Source: Allobosea lupini (GTDB lineage: Bacteria; Pseudomonadota; Alphaproteobacteria; Rhizobiales; Beijerinckiaceae). Taken from it: DNA of 64,000 bases. Every line of letters starts with the position of its first letter. Within the stretch, counting starts at the first letter, position 1. The stretch lies in NCBI RefSeq assembly GCF_900109525.1, contig NZ_FOAN01000003.1:620001-684000 (forward strand), in the 5' to 3' direction. Below, one piece after another: positions 8,636 through 17,257 of this stretch. The notes below the pieces were generated by a model. That model ran no database searches. It was given only the letters and a program-made list of their open reading frames with translations, and had not been told where the DNA came from. The position numbers and the translations under genes were made by a program.

Positions 8636-9818
8636 TGTGCGGCCCTCCCCAGGCCGGGTCGTTCAGGATTTCGTCGGCATGCTCGCCAAGGCGCGGGCTC
8701 GGCCGGCTCGCGACCTGCCTGATGCCGTCGAGCACGATCGGCGAGGCGACGGTCGGGGTCGAGCCGGCCTTGGCCGCCGGATTCTTGAGGTCGACGCGCA
8801 CGCCGCGCGCTTCCACCTGCGGATCGGCGAAGACCTCCTCGATCGTGTTGATCGGGCCGGCCGGCACGCCGACCGCTTCCAGCTTCGCCAGGAGGTCGAG
8901 CTTGGCGAAGCGGCTGGTCAGCGCGTTGAGGCGCGCGGTCAGCGCCACGCGGTTGGCGATGCGCGAGCGGTTGTCGATGTAGTCGGGCTCGCTGGCAAAG
9001 CCCGCATCGCCGACGACCTCGCAGAGCTTGCGCCACTGCCCGTCATTGCCGGTGGCGATGATGATGTGCCCGTCGGCCACCGGGAAGACGTCGTAAGGCA
9101 CGATGTTCGGGTGCGCGTTGCCGAGGCGCTGCGGCGCCTTGCCGGAGGTGAGATAGTTCATCGCCTGGTTGCCGAGCACGGCGACTTGCGCATCGAGCAG
9201 CGCCATGTCGAGCACGGCGCCTTCGCCGGTCGTATCGCGCCGGCGCAAGGCGGCGAGGATGCCGGTCGTGGCATAGAGGCCGGTATAGATGTCGGCCACG
9301 GCATAGCCCGCCTTCATCGGTGCGCCCTGCGGTTCGCCGGTGACCGACATCGGCCCGCCCATGCCCTGGACCAGGAAGTCGTAGCCGGCGCGCGGCGCAT
9401 AGGGGCCGTCCTGGCCGAAGCCGGTGACGGAGCAGTAGATCAGCCGCGGATAGGCCTTGCGCATCGAGGCTGCGTCGAGCCCGTATTTGACGAGCCCGCC
9501 GACCTTGAAGTTCTCGATCACCACATCGGCATGGGCGGCGAGGCGATGCACCAGCGCCTGGCCTTCCTCGGTGCGGAAATCGGCCGTGATCGAGCGCTTG
9601 CCGCGATTGGCCGAGTGGAAATAGGCGGCGGAGAGATGCTCGTCGCCCGTACCCTCGACGAAGGGCGGCCCCCATTTGCGAGTGTCGTCGCCTTCCGGCG
9701 CCTCGACCTTGACGACATCGGCGCCGAGATCGGCGAGGAGCTGGCCGATCCAGGGCCCGGCAAGGATGCGCGCCAGTTCGAGGACGCGCAGGCCGGCGAG
9801 GGGAGGGGCTGAAGTCAT
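8628..9818 (-). CDS. gcdG: Class III CoA-transferase, probable succinyl-CoA:glutarate CoA-transferase
   Basis: 396 residues of the CaiB/BaiF (class III) family. The start at 9818 gives the conserved opening PLAGLRVLELARILAGPW. The catalytic aspartate that carries the acyl anhydride is D147 in AGYDFLVQGMGGPM. Class III enzymes move CoA between carboxylic acids. The glutarate assignment rests on the adjacent glutaryl-CoA dehydrogenase and a LysR gene nearby, the same set as gcdH-gcdG-gcdR of Pseudomonas and the human SUGCT/GCDH pair. Its end overlaps the TPP-enzyme start. Formyl-CoA transferase is the main alternative. Confidence 0.75.
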   Translation of the reverse strand: MTSAPPLAGLRVLELARILAGPWIGQLLADLGADVVKVEAPEGDDTRKWGPPFVEGTGDEHLSAAYFHSANRGKRSITADFRTEEGQALVHRLAAHADVVIENFKVGGLVKYGLDAASMRKAYPRLIYCSVTGFGQDGPYAPRAGYDFLVQGMGGPMSVTGEPQGAPMKAGYAVADIYTGLYATTGILAALRRRDTTGEGAVLDMALLDAQVAVLGNQAMNYLTSGKAPQRLGNAHPNIVPYDVFPVADGHIIIATGNDGQWRKLCEVVGDAGFASEPDYIDNRSRIANRVALTARLNALTSRFAKLDLLAKLEAVGVPAGPINTIEEVFADPQVEARGVRVDLKNPAAKAGSTPTVASPIVLDGIRQVASRPSPRLGEHADEILNDPAWGGPHNG

Positions 9819-9833
9819 AACGGAGTCCACGCC

Positions 9834-9925
9834 GTCATCCCGGCCGCAGCGAAGCGGAGAGCCGGGACCCATGCCGGAACGATTCAGGCATGGGTCCCGG
9901 GTCGAACTGCGCTCGCCCGGGACGA
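9834..9925. repeat. Intergenic palindromic repeat
   Basis: A perfect 14-bp stem (9862-9875 with 9887-9900, 11-base loop) fills the gap between the CoA-transferase start and the acyl-CoA dehydrogenase stop. The flanks GTCATCCCGG and CCCGGGACGAT extend the symmetry. It is an extragenic palindrome of the kind repeated many times in Hyphomicrobiales genomes. It may weaken read-through between the two genes. Confidence 0.65.
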
Positions 9926-9939
9926 TCCGAGAGGGAGGA

Positions 9940-11157
9940 TCAGAAGAACGCCTGCAGCCCGGTCACCGCCCGGCCCAAAATCAGCGCATGGACGTCGTGC
10001 GTGCCCTCATAGGTGTTGACCGTCTCGAGGTTCGCCGCGTGGCGCATGACATGGTACTCGATCGAGATGCCGTTGCCGCCGTGCATGTCGCGAGCCTGGC
10101 GGGCGATGTCGAGCGCCTTGCCGCAATTGTTGCGTTTGACGAGGGAGATCATCTCCGGTGCCATCTTGCCCTCATCGAGCAGGCGGCCGACGCGCAGCGA
10201 ACCCTGCAGGCCGAGCGTGATCTCGGTGACCATGTCGGCGAGCTTTTTCTGGAACAGCTGCGTCTGGGCGAGCGGCTTGTTGAACTGCTTGCGGTCGAGC
10301 CCGTATTGGCGGGCGCGGTTGAAGCAATCCTCGGCGGCGCCCATCGCGCCCCAGGAGATGCCGTAGCGGGCGCGGTTGAGGCAGCCGAACGGACCCTTGA
10401 GGCCCGAGACGTTCGGGAGCAGGTTCTCTTCCGGCACGATCACGCCATCCATCACCACTTCGCCAGTGATCGAGGCGCGCAGCGAGAGCTTGCCGCCGAT
10501 CTTCGGGGCGGAGAGGCCCTTCATGCCCTTTTCGAGGATGAAGCCGCGGATCTGGTTGTCATGCGCTGCCGACTTCGCCCAGACGACGAAGACGTCGGCG
10601 ATCGGCGAGTTCGAGATCCACATCTTGGATCCCGTCAGCCTGTATCCGTCGGCGACCTTCTCGGCGCGGGTCTTCATGCCCGCAGGGTCGGAGCCGGCAT
10701 CCGGCTCGGTCAGCCCGAAGCAGCCGACCCACTCGCCCGAGCCGAGCTTGGGCAGGTACTTCTTGCGCTGGTTCTCGTCGCCGTAGGCGTAGATCGGATA
10801 CATCACCAGCGAGGACTGCACCGACATCATCGAGCGATAGCCGGAGTCGACGCGCTCGACCTCGCGGGCGACGAGCCCGTAGGAGACGTAGTTGGCGCCG
10901 GCGCAGCCATATTCTTCCGGGACCGTCACACCGAGCAGGCCGAGCTCGCCCATCTCGTTGAAGATGCCGCGCTCGGTCTTCTCCTCGAGATAGGCCTCGG
11001 CCACGCGCGGCAGCAGCTTCTCCTGCGCATAGTCGCGCGCGGTATCGCGGATCAGCCGCTCGTCTTCGTCGAGCTGGTCGTCGATCAGGAACGGATCCTG
11101 CCAGTTGAACTCGGCCAGCTTGTGGCTATGGGCGGTCTTGCGCGCGGCTTCTGCCAT
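9940..11157 (-). CDS. gcdH: Glutaryl-CoA dehydrogenase
   Basis: 405 residues of the acyl-CoA dehydrogenase family. The N-terminal FNWQDPF, the FAD-binding [14 protein letters not shown] and the C-terminal catalytic base E384 in TYEGTHDVH match glutaryl-CoA dehydrogenase rather than other members. The enzyme oxidises and decarboxylates glutaryl-CoA to crotonyl-CoA, passing electrons to ETF; it ends lysine, hydroxylysine and tryptophan degradation. It stands between the semialdehyde dehydrogenase and the CoA-transferase, all leftward, each separated by about 125 bp carrying palindromes. Confidence 0.9.
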   Translation of the reverse strand: MAEAARKTAHSHKLAEFNWQDPFLIDDQLDEDERLIRDTARDYAQEKLLPRVAEAYLEEKTERGIFNEMGELGLLGVTVPEEYGCAGANYVSYGLVAREVERVDSGYRSMMSVQSSLVMYPIYAYGDENQRKKYLPKLGSGEWVGCFGLTEPDAGSDPAGMKTRAEKVADGYRLTGSKMWISNSPIADVFVVWAKSAAHDNQIRGFILEKGMKGLSAPKIGGKLSLRASITGEVVMDGVIVPEENLLPNVSGLKGPFGCLNRARYGISWGAMGAAEDCFNRARQYGLDRKQFNKPLAQTQLFQKKLADMVTEITLGLQGSLRVGRLLDEGKMAPEMISLVKRNNCGKALDIARQARDMHGGNGISIEYHVMRHAANLETVNTYEGTHDVHALILGRAVTGLQAFF

Positions 11158-11185
11158 GATCTCAACTCCCCTGTTCGTCTGATCG

Positions 11186-11275
11186 TCATGGTCGGGCTTG
11201 ACCCGATCATCTCGGAAACCAGCTAGCCGGTCCTGAGATTCTCGGGTTTGCGCTTTGCTTCGCCCGAGAATGACG
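11186..11275. repeat. Composite intergenic palindrome (same family as 21.4 kb)
   Basis: Two back-to-back hairpins: GTCGGGCTTGACCCGATCAT (11191-11210) and ATTCTCGGG/CCCGAGAAT (11238-11246 with 11263-11271). The outer ends GTCAT and ATGAC are themselves inverted. Nearly the same layout recurs at 21,399-21,503. This is a Hyphomicrobiales extragenic repeat located between amaB and gcdH. Confidence 0.7.
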
Positions 11276-11284
11276 GCTTATCGA

Positions 11285-12805
11285 TCACGCATCCACGTCG
11301 AAACTGACGCCCTGCGCCAGCGGCAGCGTGGTGCCGTAGTTCAGCGTATTCGTGGCGCGGCGCATATAGGCCTTCCAGGCATCCGAGCCGGCCTCGCGGC
11401 CGCCGCCGGTCTCCTTCTCGCCACCGAAGGCGCCGCCGATCTCTGCGCCGGACGGGCCGATATTGACGTTGGCGATGCCGCAATCCGAACCCTCGTCGGA
11501 GACGAACAGCTCGGCTTCGCGCATGTTGAGCGTGAAGATCGAGGAGGACAGGCCGGCGCCGACCGCATTCTGAATCGCGATCGCTTCGTCTATCGACTTG
11601 TACTTCATTACATAGAGGATCGGGGCGAAGGTCTCGCGCTCGACCGGGCCGCACTGGCTGGGCATCTCGACCAGGGCCGGACGGACATAGAAGCCGCCCG
11701 AGCCGACATCGACCTTCTCGCCGCCATGCACCTTGCCGCCCTCGGCCTTGGCCTCGGATAGCGCCTTCTGCATGCCCTGATAGGCGGCTTCGTCGACCAG
11801 CGGGCCGACCAGAACGCCGGCCTCGCGCGGATCGCCGATCTTCACGCCAGCGTAGACCTTGGCGAGCTTCGGCACGAGCTGGTCGTAGACGCTCTCATGC
11901 ACGATCAGGCGGCGCAAGGTGGTGCAGCGCTGGCCGGCCGTGCCCATGGCGGCAAAGGCGATGCCGCGCAGGGCGATGTCGAGATCGGCCGAAGGCGCCA
12001 CGATCGCCGCGTTGTTACCGCCGAGCTCGAGGATGGCGCGAGCGAAGCGGGCGGCGAGCTTCTGGCCGACCTCCTTGCCCATCCGGGTCGAGCCGGTGGC
12101 GGAGACCACCGGGACGCGATGGTCCTGCACCAGGATGTCGCCGAGCTCGCGGCCGCCGATCAGGATTTCCGACAGGCCGATCGGCGCCTCGGGTCCGAAG
12201 CGCTTCATTGTCTTCAGGGTGATCGCCTGCACGGCGAGCGCGGTCAGCGGGGTCTTCTCCGACGGCTTCCAGACGACGCTGTCGCCGCAGACAAACGCGA
12301 GCGCCGCATTCCATGACCAGACCGCGACCGGGAAGTTGAATGCCGAGATCACGCCGACCACGCCGATCGGGTGCCAGGTCTCCATCATGCGATGGTTCGG
12401 ACGCTCGGTCGCGATGGTCAGGCCGTAGAGCTGGCGCGACAGGCCGACCGCGAAGTCGCAGATGTCGATCATCTCCTGGACCTCGCCAAGGCCCTCGGAC
12501 GTGACCTTGCCGGCTTCGAGCGTCACCAGCAGGCCGAGATCGGCCTTGTGCGCGCGCAACTCCTCGCCGAGCAGGCGGACGAACTCGCCGCGCCGCGGCG
12601 CCGGCACCTTGCGCCAGGCGAGGTAAGCGGACTGGGCCCGGCCGATCGCGGCCTCGGCCTCGGCGGCGCTCGTCTCGCGCAGCGTAGCGACAGTCTCGCC
12701 GGTGATCGGCGAGCGGGCGCTGAGGCCGGCGCCGGCATAGGCGCTCTCGGGGACGCCGAGGCGCTTCAGCAAGGCGAGGGCGTCGTTCGGAAGGGAGGTC
12801 GTCAT
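11285..12805 (-). CDS. amaB: Aldehyde dehydrogenase, probable alpha-aminoadipic semialdehyde / L-piperideine-6-carboxylate dehydrogenase
   Basis: 506 residues. The catalytic cysteine is in GTAGQRCTTLRR (near 303) and the general base in LELGGNN (near 269). The N-terminal LKRLGVPESAY, the MMETWHPIGVVGVISAFNFP segment and the C-terminal GGGREAGSDAWKAYMRR are signatures of the ALDH7 group (antiquitin/AmaB), which oxidises 2-aminoadipate semialdehyde to 2-aminoadipate with NAD+. It lies upstream of glutaryl-CoA dehydrogenase and opposite a LysR gene, which fits lysine or pipecolate catabolism. The block could respond to lysine intermediates, but no inducer can be read from the sequence. Confidence 0.88.
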   Translation of the reverse strand: MTTSLPNDALALLKRLGVPESAYAGAGLSARSPITGETVATLRETSAAEAEAAIGRAQSAYLAWRKVPAPRRGEFVRLLGEELRAHKADLGLLVTLEAGKVTSEGLGEVQEMIDICDFAVGLSRQLYGLTIATERPNHRMMETWHPIGVVGVISAFNFPVAVWSWNAALAFVCGDSVVWKPSEKTPLTALAVQAITLKTMKRFGPEAPIGLSEILIGGRELGDILVQDHRVPVVSATGSTRMGKEVGQKLAARFARAILELGGNNAAIVAPSADLDIALRGIAFAAMGTAGQRCTTLRRLIVHESVYDQLVPKLAKVYAGVKIGDPREAGVLVGPLVDEAAYQGMQKALSEAKAEGGKVHGGEKVDVGSGGFYVRPALVEMPSQCGPVERETFAPILYVMKYKSIDEAIAIQNAVGAGLSSSIFTLNMREAELFVSDEGSDCGIANVNIGPSGAEIGGAFGGEKETGGGREAGSDAWKAYMRRATNTLNYGTTLPLAQGVSFDVDA

Positions 12806-12834
12806 GGTGTTGATCCTGATCGCCAGCGAACCAC

Positions 12835-12957
12835 AGCCCTCATTACGAGGAGCGCTTCCAAAGGAAGCGCGTCTCGAAGGATGCTCCAGTCGACTGCAGT
12901 GATGCAGTCTGGAGCATCCGTCGAGACGCCGCTACGCGGCTCCTCAGGATGAGGGCT
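12835..12957. repeat. Large intergenic palindrome (CCTCAT...ATGAGG family)
   Basis: A 123-bp inverted repeat. The outer arms AGCCCTCAT (12835-12843) and ATGAGGGCT (12949-12957) pair perfectly, as do the inner GGATGCTCCAG/CTGGAGCATCC arms around a TGCAGT-rich tip. It belongs to the CCTCATCCTGAGGAGC-type palindromes common in Bradyrhizobium, Methylobacterium and Bosea. It occupies half of the divergent spacer between amaB and lysR. Confidence 0.75.
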
Positions 12958-13059
12958 CGTATTGGGCTGCGAGCTGCAGCCCGGCATTCGACCGCACAAT
13001 GCCCTCTTCCAGCCGCTCTCCGCAATCGATATGTTCTCACGACTTGATGAGTTGAGATC

Positions 13060-13974
13060 ATGACCTCCGAAATCGTTCCCGGCCGCCTCTCAGTGCCCTC
13101 GCTATCGGCGCTCGCCGCCTTCGAGGCGGCGGCGCGACATGGCAGTTTCACCCGCGCCGCCGAGGAGCTGAACCTGACGCAGGGCGCCGTCAGCCGCCAG
13201 ATCGCGCTGCTGGAGCAGAATCTCGGCCTGAAGCTGTTCGAGCGCGTGAAGAAGCGCGTCAGCCTGACGCCGGCCGGCGGCGCCTACGCGGCCGAGGTGC
13301 GCGACGGGCTTTCACGCCTGGCCGCCGCGACGCTGTCCGCCATGGCCTTCCGGGGCGGCGCCGGCCTGCTCCATCTCGCCATCCTGCCGACCTTCGGCAC
13401 GCGCTGGCTGATCCCGCGTCTGCCGCGCTTCACCGAGGCTCATCCCGGCGTCACCATCAACTTCTCGACCAAGCTGGTGCCTTTCGACTTCGCCCATGAC
13501 GCGGCCGACGCCGCCATCCACTTCGGCCTTCCGGTCTGGCCCGGCGCGCGGCTGCACCGGCTCATGGGCGAGGAGGTCGTGCCTGTCGCTGCGCCGGCGC
13601 TGGTCGCGCGGGCCGGTCTCAAGGAGGCAGCCGATCTGCTGCGCCAGCCCTTGCTGCAGCAATCGACCCGCCCGCGGGCCTGGGCCAACTGGCTGGAGCA
13701 GCAGGGCCTGCCGCCGGAGCGGGCGCTGATGGGGCCGCGCTTCGAGCAGTTCGCCATGGTGGCTCAGGCGGCGGTGGCGGGGCTTGGCGTCGCCATCGTG
13801 CCGCGCATCCTGGTCGAGGAGGAATTGCGCTCGGGCGCGCTGGTCATCCCGGTGGATCGGCCGGTGCGCGGGTCGGAGGGGTATTACCTCGTCTATCCCG
13901 AAGCCAAGGCGAGCTTGCCGGCGGTGGTCGCTTTCCGCGACTGGCTCGTCGGCGAATGTGAGGGCATGAACTAG
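13060..13974 (+). CDS. LysR-family transcriptional regulator (GcvA-like), possible GcdR
   Basis: 304 residues. The winged helix-turn-helix covers residues 9-66 (FEAAARHGSFTRAAEELNLT, GAVSRQIALLEQ), followed by a periplasmic-binding-like effector domain. It is transcribed away from amaB, the usual arrangement for a LysR activator and its target. A dyad CTCA-N8-TGAG (13036-13051) lies just before its ATG and could be an autoregulatory site. By context it may sense glutarate or another lysine intermediate, as GcdR does in Pseudomonas; this is inference. Confidence 0.88.
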   Translation: MTSEIVPGRLSVPSLSALAAFEAAARHGSFTRAAEELNLTQGAVSRQIALLEQNLGLKLFERVKKRVSLTPAGGAYAAEVRDGLSRLAAATLSAMAFRGGAGLLHLAILPTFGTRWLIPRLPRFTEAHPGVTINFSTKLVPFDFAHDAADAAIHFGLPVWPGARLHRLMGEEVVPVAAPALVARAGLKEAADLLRQPLLQQSTRPRAWANWLEQQGLPPERALMGPRFEQFAMVAQAAVAGLGVAIVPRILVEEELRSGALVIPVDRPVRGSEGYYLVYPEAKASLPAVVAFRDWLVGECEGMN

Positions 13975-14046
13975 GCTCTCGACAAGCGCCGGTCGAGTCG
14001 TCATTCATGCGCGGAGATCACGAACCATCGCTTGCGCAGGTCATCC

Positions 14047-15267
14047 ATGTCTTCCGCTCCAGCCTCGGCCGACATCGTCATCGTGGGAGGCGCCGCGATC
14101 GGCTCTTCCGTCGCCTATCACCTCGCCAGCGATCCCGGATTCAACGGCAAGGTCATCGTCATCGAGAAGGATCCGACGTATCGGCTTTCGGCCTCGGCGC
14201 TCTCTGCCGCCTCGATCCGCCAGCAGTTCTCCAGCGCGGTGAATATCCGCGTCTCGCTCTTCGGTATCGAGTTTTTGCGCAATATCGGCCAGCACCTCTC
14301 TGTGGATGGCGAGGCCCCGTCGATCGATCTGCACGAGGGCGGCTACCTCTACGTCGCCGGCGATGAGGGGCGTAAGGTTCTTGAGCAGAATCAAAAGCTT
14401 CAGCAGCAGGAAGGCGCCGATATTGCGCTTTATGCTGCAGAGATGCTGCGCAGCAAATTCGGCTGGCTGAATACCTCGGATCTCCTCTGCGGCACCTATG
14501 GCGTCAGCGGCGAGGGTTGGTTCGACGGCTGGGCCCTGCTGCAGGCCTTCCGCAAGAAGGCACGGTCGCTCGGCGTCGAATACCGCCAGGGCGAAGTCGC
14601 TGGTTACGTCGTCGAAGGCGGCCGCGTCACCGGCGTCGAGCTGGCCGATGGCAGCCGCATCGCCTGCGCCGCCGCGGTCAACGCGTCAGGTACCCATGGC
14701 GCCAGGCTCGCCGCGACCGCCGGTGTCACCATCCCCGTGAAGTCGATGAAGCGCTATGTCTACAGCTTCACCTGCAAGGGCGAGGTCGACAATTGCCCGC
14801 TGCTGATCGACACCTCCGGCGCTTATGTCCGCCCCGAGGGCAAGCGCGGCAATGAGGGGCAGATGTTCATCTGCGGCTCCTCGCCGCCGGAAGAGCTCGA
14901 CCGCGAATGGGTCGAGACCGATGCCGATGTCGAGGATGTCGAATGGTCCTTCTTCGAGGAATATGTCTGGGCGCCGCTCGCTCATCGCGTGCCCGCTTTC
15001 GAGGCGATCAAGCCCGGCCGCGCCTGGGCCGGTCCCTATGACATGAACGGCCTCGACGGCAATGCCATCCTCGGCCCTGCCGTCGGCGTGCCCAATCTCT
15101 ACCTCGCCAACGGTTTCTCCGGCCACGGCCTGCAGCAATCGCCGGCGGTCGGCCGCGGCCTTGCCGAGCATATCGCCAACGGTCGTTACCTCACGCTCGA
15201 CCTCGCCGATCTCGGCCATGAGCGAATCGTCGCCGGCAAGCCGCTGCGCGAGGCGAACATCATCTGA
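14047..15267 (+). CDS. FAD-dependent oxidoreductase (DAO family), candidate amine/pipecolate oxidase
   Basis: 406 residues. The Rossmann FAD-binding start is DIVIVGGAAIGSSVAYHL (a GxGxxG variant, GGAAIG) after a short lead. The ATG at 14047 is preferred over the upstream frame because it directly precedes this fold. The C-terminal LYLANGFSGHGLQQSPA is the second FAD-contacting block of sarcosine oxidase-like and FOXRED1-like proteins. Members oxidise secondary amines such as sarcosine or L-pipecolate. Its place beside amaB and the LysR gene makes pipecolate oxidase a reasonable guess, but the specificity cannot be read directly. Confidence 0.85.
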   Translation: MSSAPASADIVIVGGAAIGSSVAYHLASDPGFNGKVIVIEKDPTYRLSASALSAASIRQQFSSAVNIRVSLFGIEFLRNIGQHLSVDGEAPSIDLHEGGYLYVAGDEGRKVLEQNQKLQQQEGADIALYAAEMLRSKFGWLNTSDLLCGTYGVSGEGWFDGWALLQAFRKKARSLGVEYRQGEVAGYVVEGGRVTGVELADGSRIACAAAVNASGTHGARLAATAGVTIPVKSMKRYVYSFTCKGEVDNCPLLIDTSGAYVRPEGKRGNEGQMFICGSSPPEELDREWVETDADVEDVEWSFFEEYVWAPLAHRVPAFEAIKPGRAWAGPYDMNGLDGNAILGPAVGVPNLYLANGFSGHGLQQSPAVGRGLAEHIANGRYLTLDLADLGHERIVAGKPLREANII

Positions 15268-15282
15268 AGGGGAGTACGCGTC

Positions 15283-15789
15283 ATGATCGACACGGCCTAT
15301 GTCGCGACGATGGCGCGCTATAATCGCTGGCAGAACCGCAGCCTCTATGGCGCCGCCGACACGCTCACCGACGAAGCGCGTCGGCAGGATCGCGGCGCCT
15401 TCTTCGGCTCGATCCACGGCACCTTCTGCCATCTGCTCTGGGCCGACCGGATGTGGCTGTCGCGCTTTGCCGGAACGCCGAAACCGACCGTGCCCAACCG
15501 CGAGTCCTCGCGGATGATCGAGGACTGGGAGGAGCTGAAGGTTGCACGCCACGATGTCGACGAGACGATCCGGGGTTGGGCGGAAGACCTCTCGCCGGAG
15601 TGGCTCTCAGGGAACGTGACCTGGTTCTCGGGCCTGACCGGGAGTGAAATGACGATGCCGGCACCGATTCTCGTCATGCACTTCTTCAATCACCAGACCC
15701 ATCACCGCGGCCAGGCCCACGCCATGCTGACGGCGGCAGGGGCGAAGCCGGATGATACCGACCTGATGCTGGTCGAGCTGAAGGCCTGA
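15283..15789 (+). CDS. DinB-family protein (metal-dependent four-helix bundle)
   Basis: 168 residues, 15 bp after the oxidoreductase stop, behind AAGGGGAG. DinB/YfiT proteins are four-helix bundles that bind a divalent metal through three histidines. Here these are likely in IHGTFCHLLWADRMW and in HFFNHQTHHRGQAH near residues 129-141. Some members transfer thiols in detoxification; the physiological role of most is unknown. Spacing suggests co-transcription with the FAD enzyme. Confidence 0.88.
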   Translation: MIDTAYVATMARYNRWQNRSLYGAADTLTDEARRQDRGAFFGSIHGTFCHLLWADRMWLSRFAGTPKPTVPNRESSRMIEDWEELKVARHDVDETIRGWAEDLSPEWLSGNVTWFSGLTGSEMTMPAPILVMHFFNHQTHHRGQAHAMLTAAGAKPDDTDLMLVELKA

Positions 15790-15804
15790 GCCGCCGATTC
15801 CCGG

Positions 15805-16341
15805 TCAGGCCTTTGCACGTTGCGGACGTCGTGGCGGCCGTGACGACTTTGGGCTCTCAACTTTCTTCGGCTCGTCTTCCTCGTCCCCGACATCGTCGGG
15901 GATCGCCGCCGTCGCATGCTGGCTGAGCTTCTGGAACAGGCCGAGCCCGACCAGCGCCGCCACCGCGACGAGCATCAGCAGGGACGGGAACAGGATGTCG
16001 GCCGGCTTGTCGCGCGCCGCCTTCGTGATCAGCACCAGCGACTCGAGGCTGAGCGCGACGATGATGATCGTCATGAACTTGGTCAGCGAGCCGCGCGCTT
16101 CCGCCGGCCGCCGCAGTTCGCGGTCGGCGATGACCTCCTCTTCGAACAGGAACTTGCCGACATCGGCGACGGCGACCGCGATGATCACCAGCCCGATCCC
16201 GTCGAGCATCGTGTCGAGCGCACCTTCGCCGGTTCGAAAGCCGACGAAGGTGCGCGAGATCGCGACCGCCATCAGCAGCAAGGAGGCCAGCAGCAACGAG
16301 CCGGCGATGCCGGAATAGAGCAGGCGGCTGAACAAGGTCAT
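15805..16341 (-). CDS. Integral membrane protein of unknown function
   Basis: 178 residues with the ATG at 16341; the longer frame to 16488 lacks membrane character and overlaps the divergent exporter. About four hydrophobic segments (IAGSLLLASLLLMAVAIS; IGLVIIAVAVADVGKF; MTIIIVALSLESLVLI; LLMLVAVAALVGLGLF) are followed by a charged, Lys/Pro-rich cytoplasmic tail. I do not recognise a named domain. It is convergent with the DinB gene, with a 15-bp gap between stops. Confidence 0.7.
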   Translation of the reverse strand: MTLFSRLLYSGIAGSLLLASLLLMAVAISRTFVGFRTGEGALDTMLDGIGLVIIAVAVADVGKFLFEEEVIADRELRRPAEARGSLTKFMTIIIVALSLESLVLITKAARDKPADILFPSLLMLVAVAALVGLGLFQKLSQHATAAIPDDVGDEEDEPKKVESPKSSRPPRRPQRAKA

Positions 16342-16517
16342 GGCGTGGATCCCCCCGAGATGATGCCCATGAACCCGGCAGGCGGCGACTCGTTCCCGCC
16401 ACCTGCTGCCAGGGAAGCCGGAGCGGGATGGCGGCGATGCAGCCGCGTCATAGGTTGCGCCTTGCGGGCGTTTCGCCGGCAATGCCATGGTCGCGCACCT
16501 TGCGGCCGGAGCGCGCC

Positions 16518-17150
16518 ATGATCGATACGAGCAACCTGATCGCCTTCATCCTGCTCGCCTTCGGCATGGTGCTGACGCCAGGGCCGAACATGATCTACCT
16601 GATCTCGCGCTCGATCGCGCAGGGGCCGGCTTCCGGGCTGATCTCGCTCGGCGGCATCGCGCTGGGCTTCGTCTTCTATGTCTTCTGCGCGGCCTTCGGC
16701 ATCACCGCGCTGCTTTTCGCCGTACCCTTCGCCTATGACGCGCTGCGGCTGGCCGGCGCGGCCTACCTGCTCTGGCTCGCCTGGCAGGCGGTCCGGCCGG
16801 GCGGCAGCTCGCCCTTCCATGTGCGCGAGCTCAAGCATGACGGGCCGCGCAAGCTCTTCATGATGGGCTTCCTCACCAGTCTGCTGAACCCGAAGATCGC
16901 GATGTTCTACCTGGCGCTGCTGCCGCAGTTCATCGATCCGGCTGCGGGCAGCGTGCTGACGCAGTCGATCGTCCTCGGCTTCATCCAGATCACCGTCTCC
17001 GTCAGCGTCAATACGCTGATCACCTTCGCCGCCGGTGGCATCGCGATCTTCCTGCGCACGCGCCCGTTCTGGGCGCTGGTGCAGCGCTGGGTGATGGCGA
17101 CGATGCTCGCCGGCTTTGCCGTGCGCATGGCGGCCGAAGCGCGCCGCTGA
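16518..17150 (+). CDS. LysE/RhtB-family amino acid exporter
   Basis: 210 residues. The family opening FGMVLTPGPNMIYLISRSIAQG is intact, and the ...GFLTSLLNPKIAMFYLALLPQFI block (residues about 115-140) is diagnostic. Six membrane spans are expected. RhtB/LysE proteins export basic, neutral or homoserine-type amino acids. The ATG at 16518 is used because upstream codons are Arg/Pro-rich. Near the lysine-catabolic block it could relieve lysine overload, though this subgroup more often exports threonine-like substrates. Confidence 0.9.
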   Translation: MIDTSNLIAFILLAFGMVLTPGPNMIYLISRSIAQGPASGLISLGGIALGFVFYVFCAAFGITALLFAVPFAYDALRLAGAAYLLWLAWQAVRPGGSSPFHVRELKHDGPRKLFMMGFLTSLLNPKIAMFYLALLPQFIDPAAGSVLTQSIVLGFIQITVSVSVNTLITFAAGGIAIFLRTRPFWALVQRWVMATMLAGFAVRMAAEARR

Positions 17151-17257
17151 CAAGCCGCGCGCAACGATTTCTGCACCGTTCATAGGGTTTGTGCATCGCG
17201 CCGTCGGATTGCTGCTTGTTCAGCGGGTCCGATCCGAAGCGTAAGGCGGGGGTCTTC

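Noticed and set aside
8319..9036. Additional open frames opposite the CoA-transferase/TPP pair
   Set aside because: Shadow frames of the two overlapping enzyme genes.
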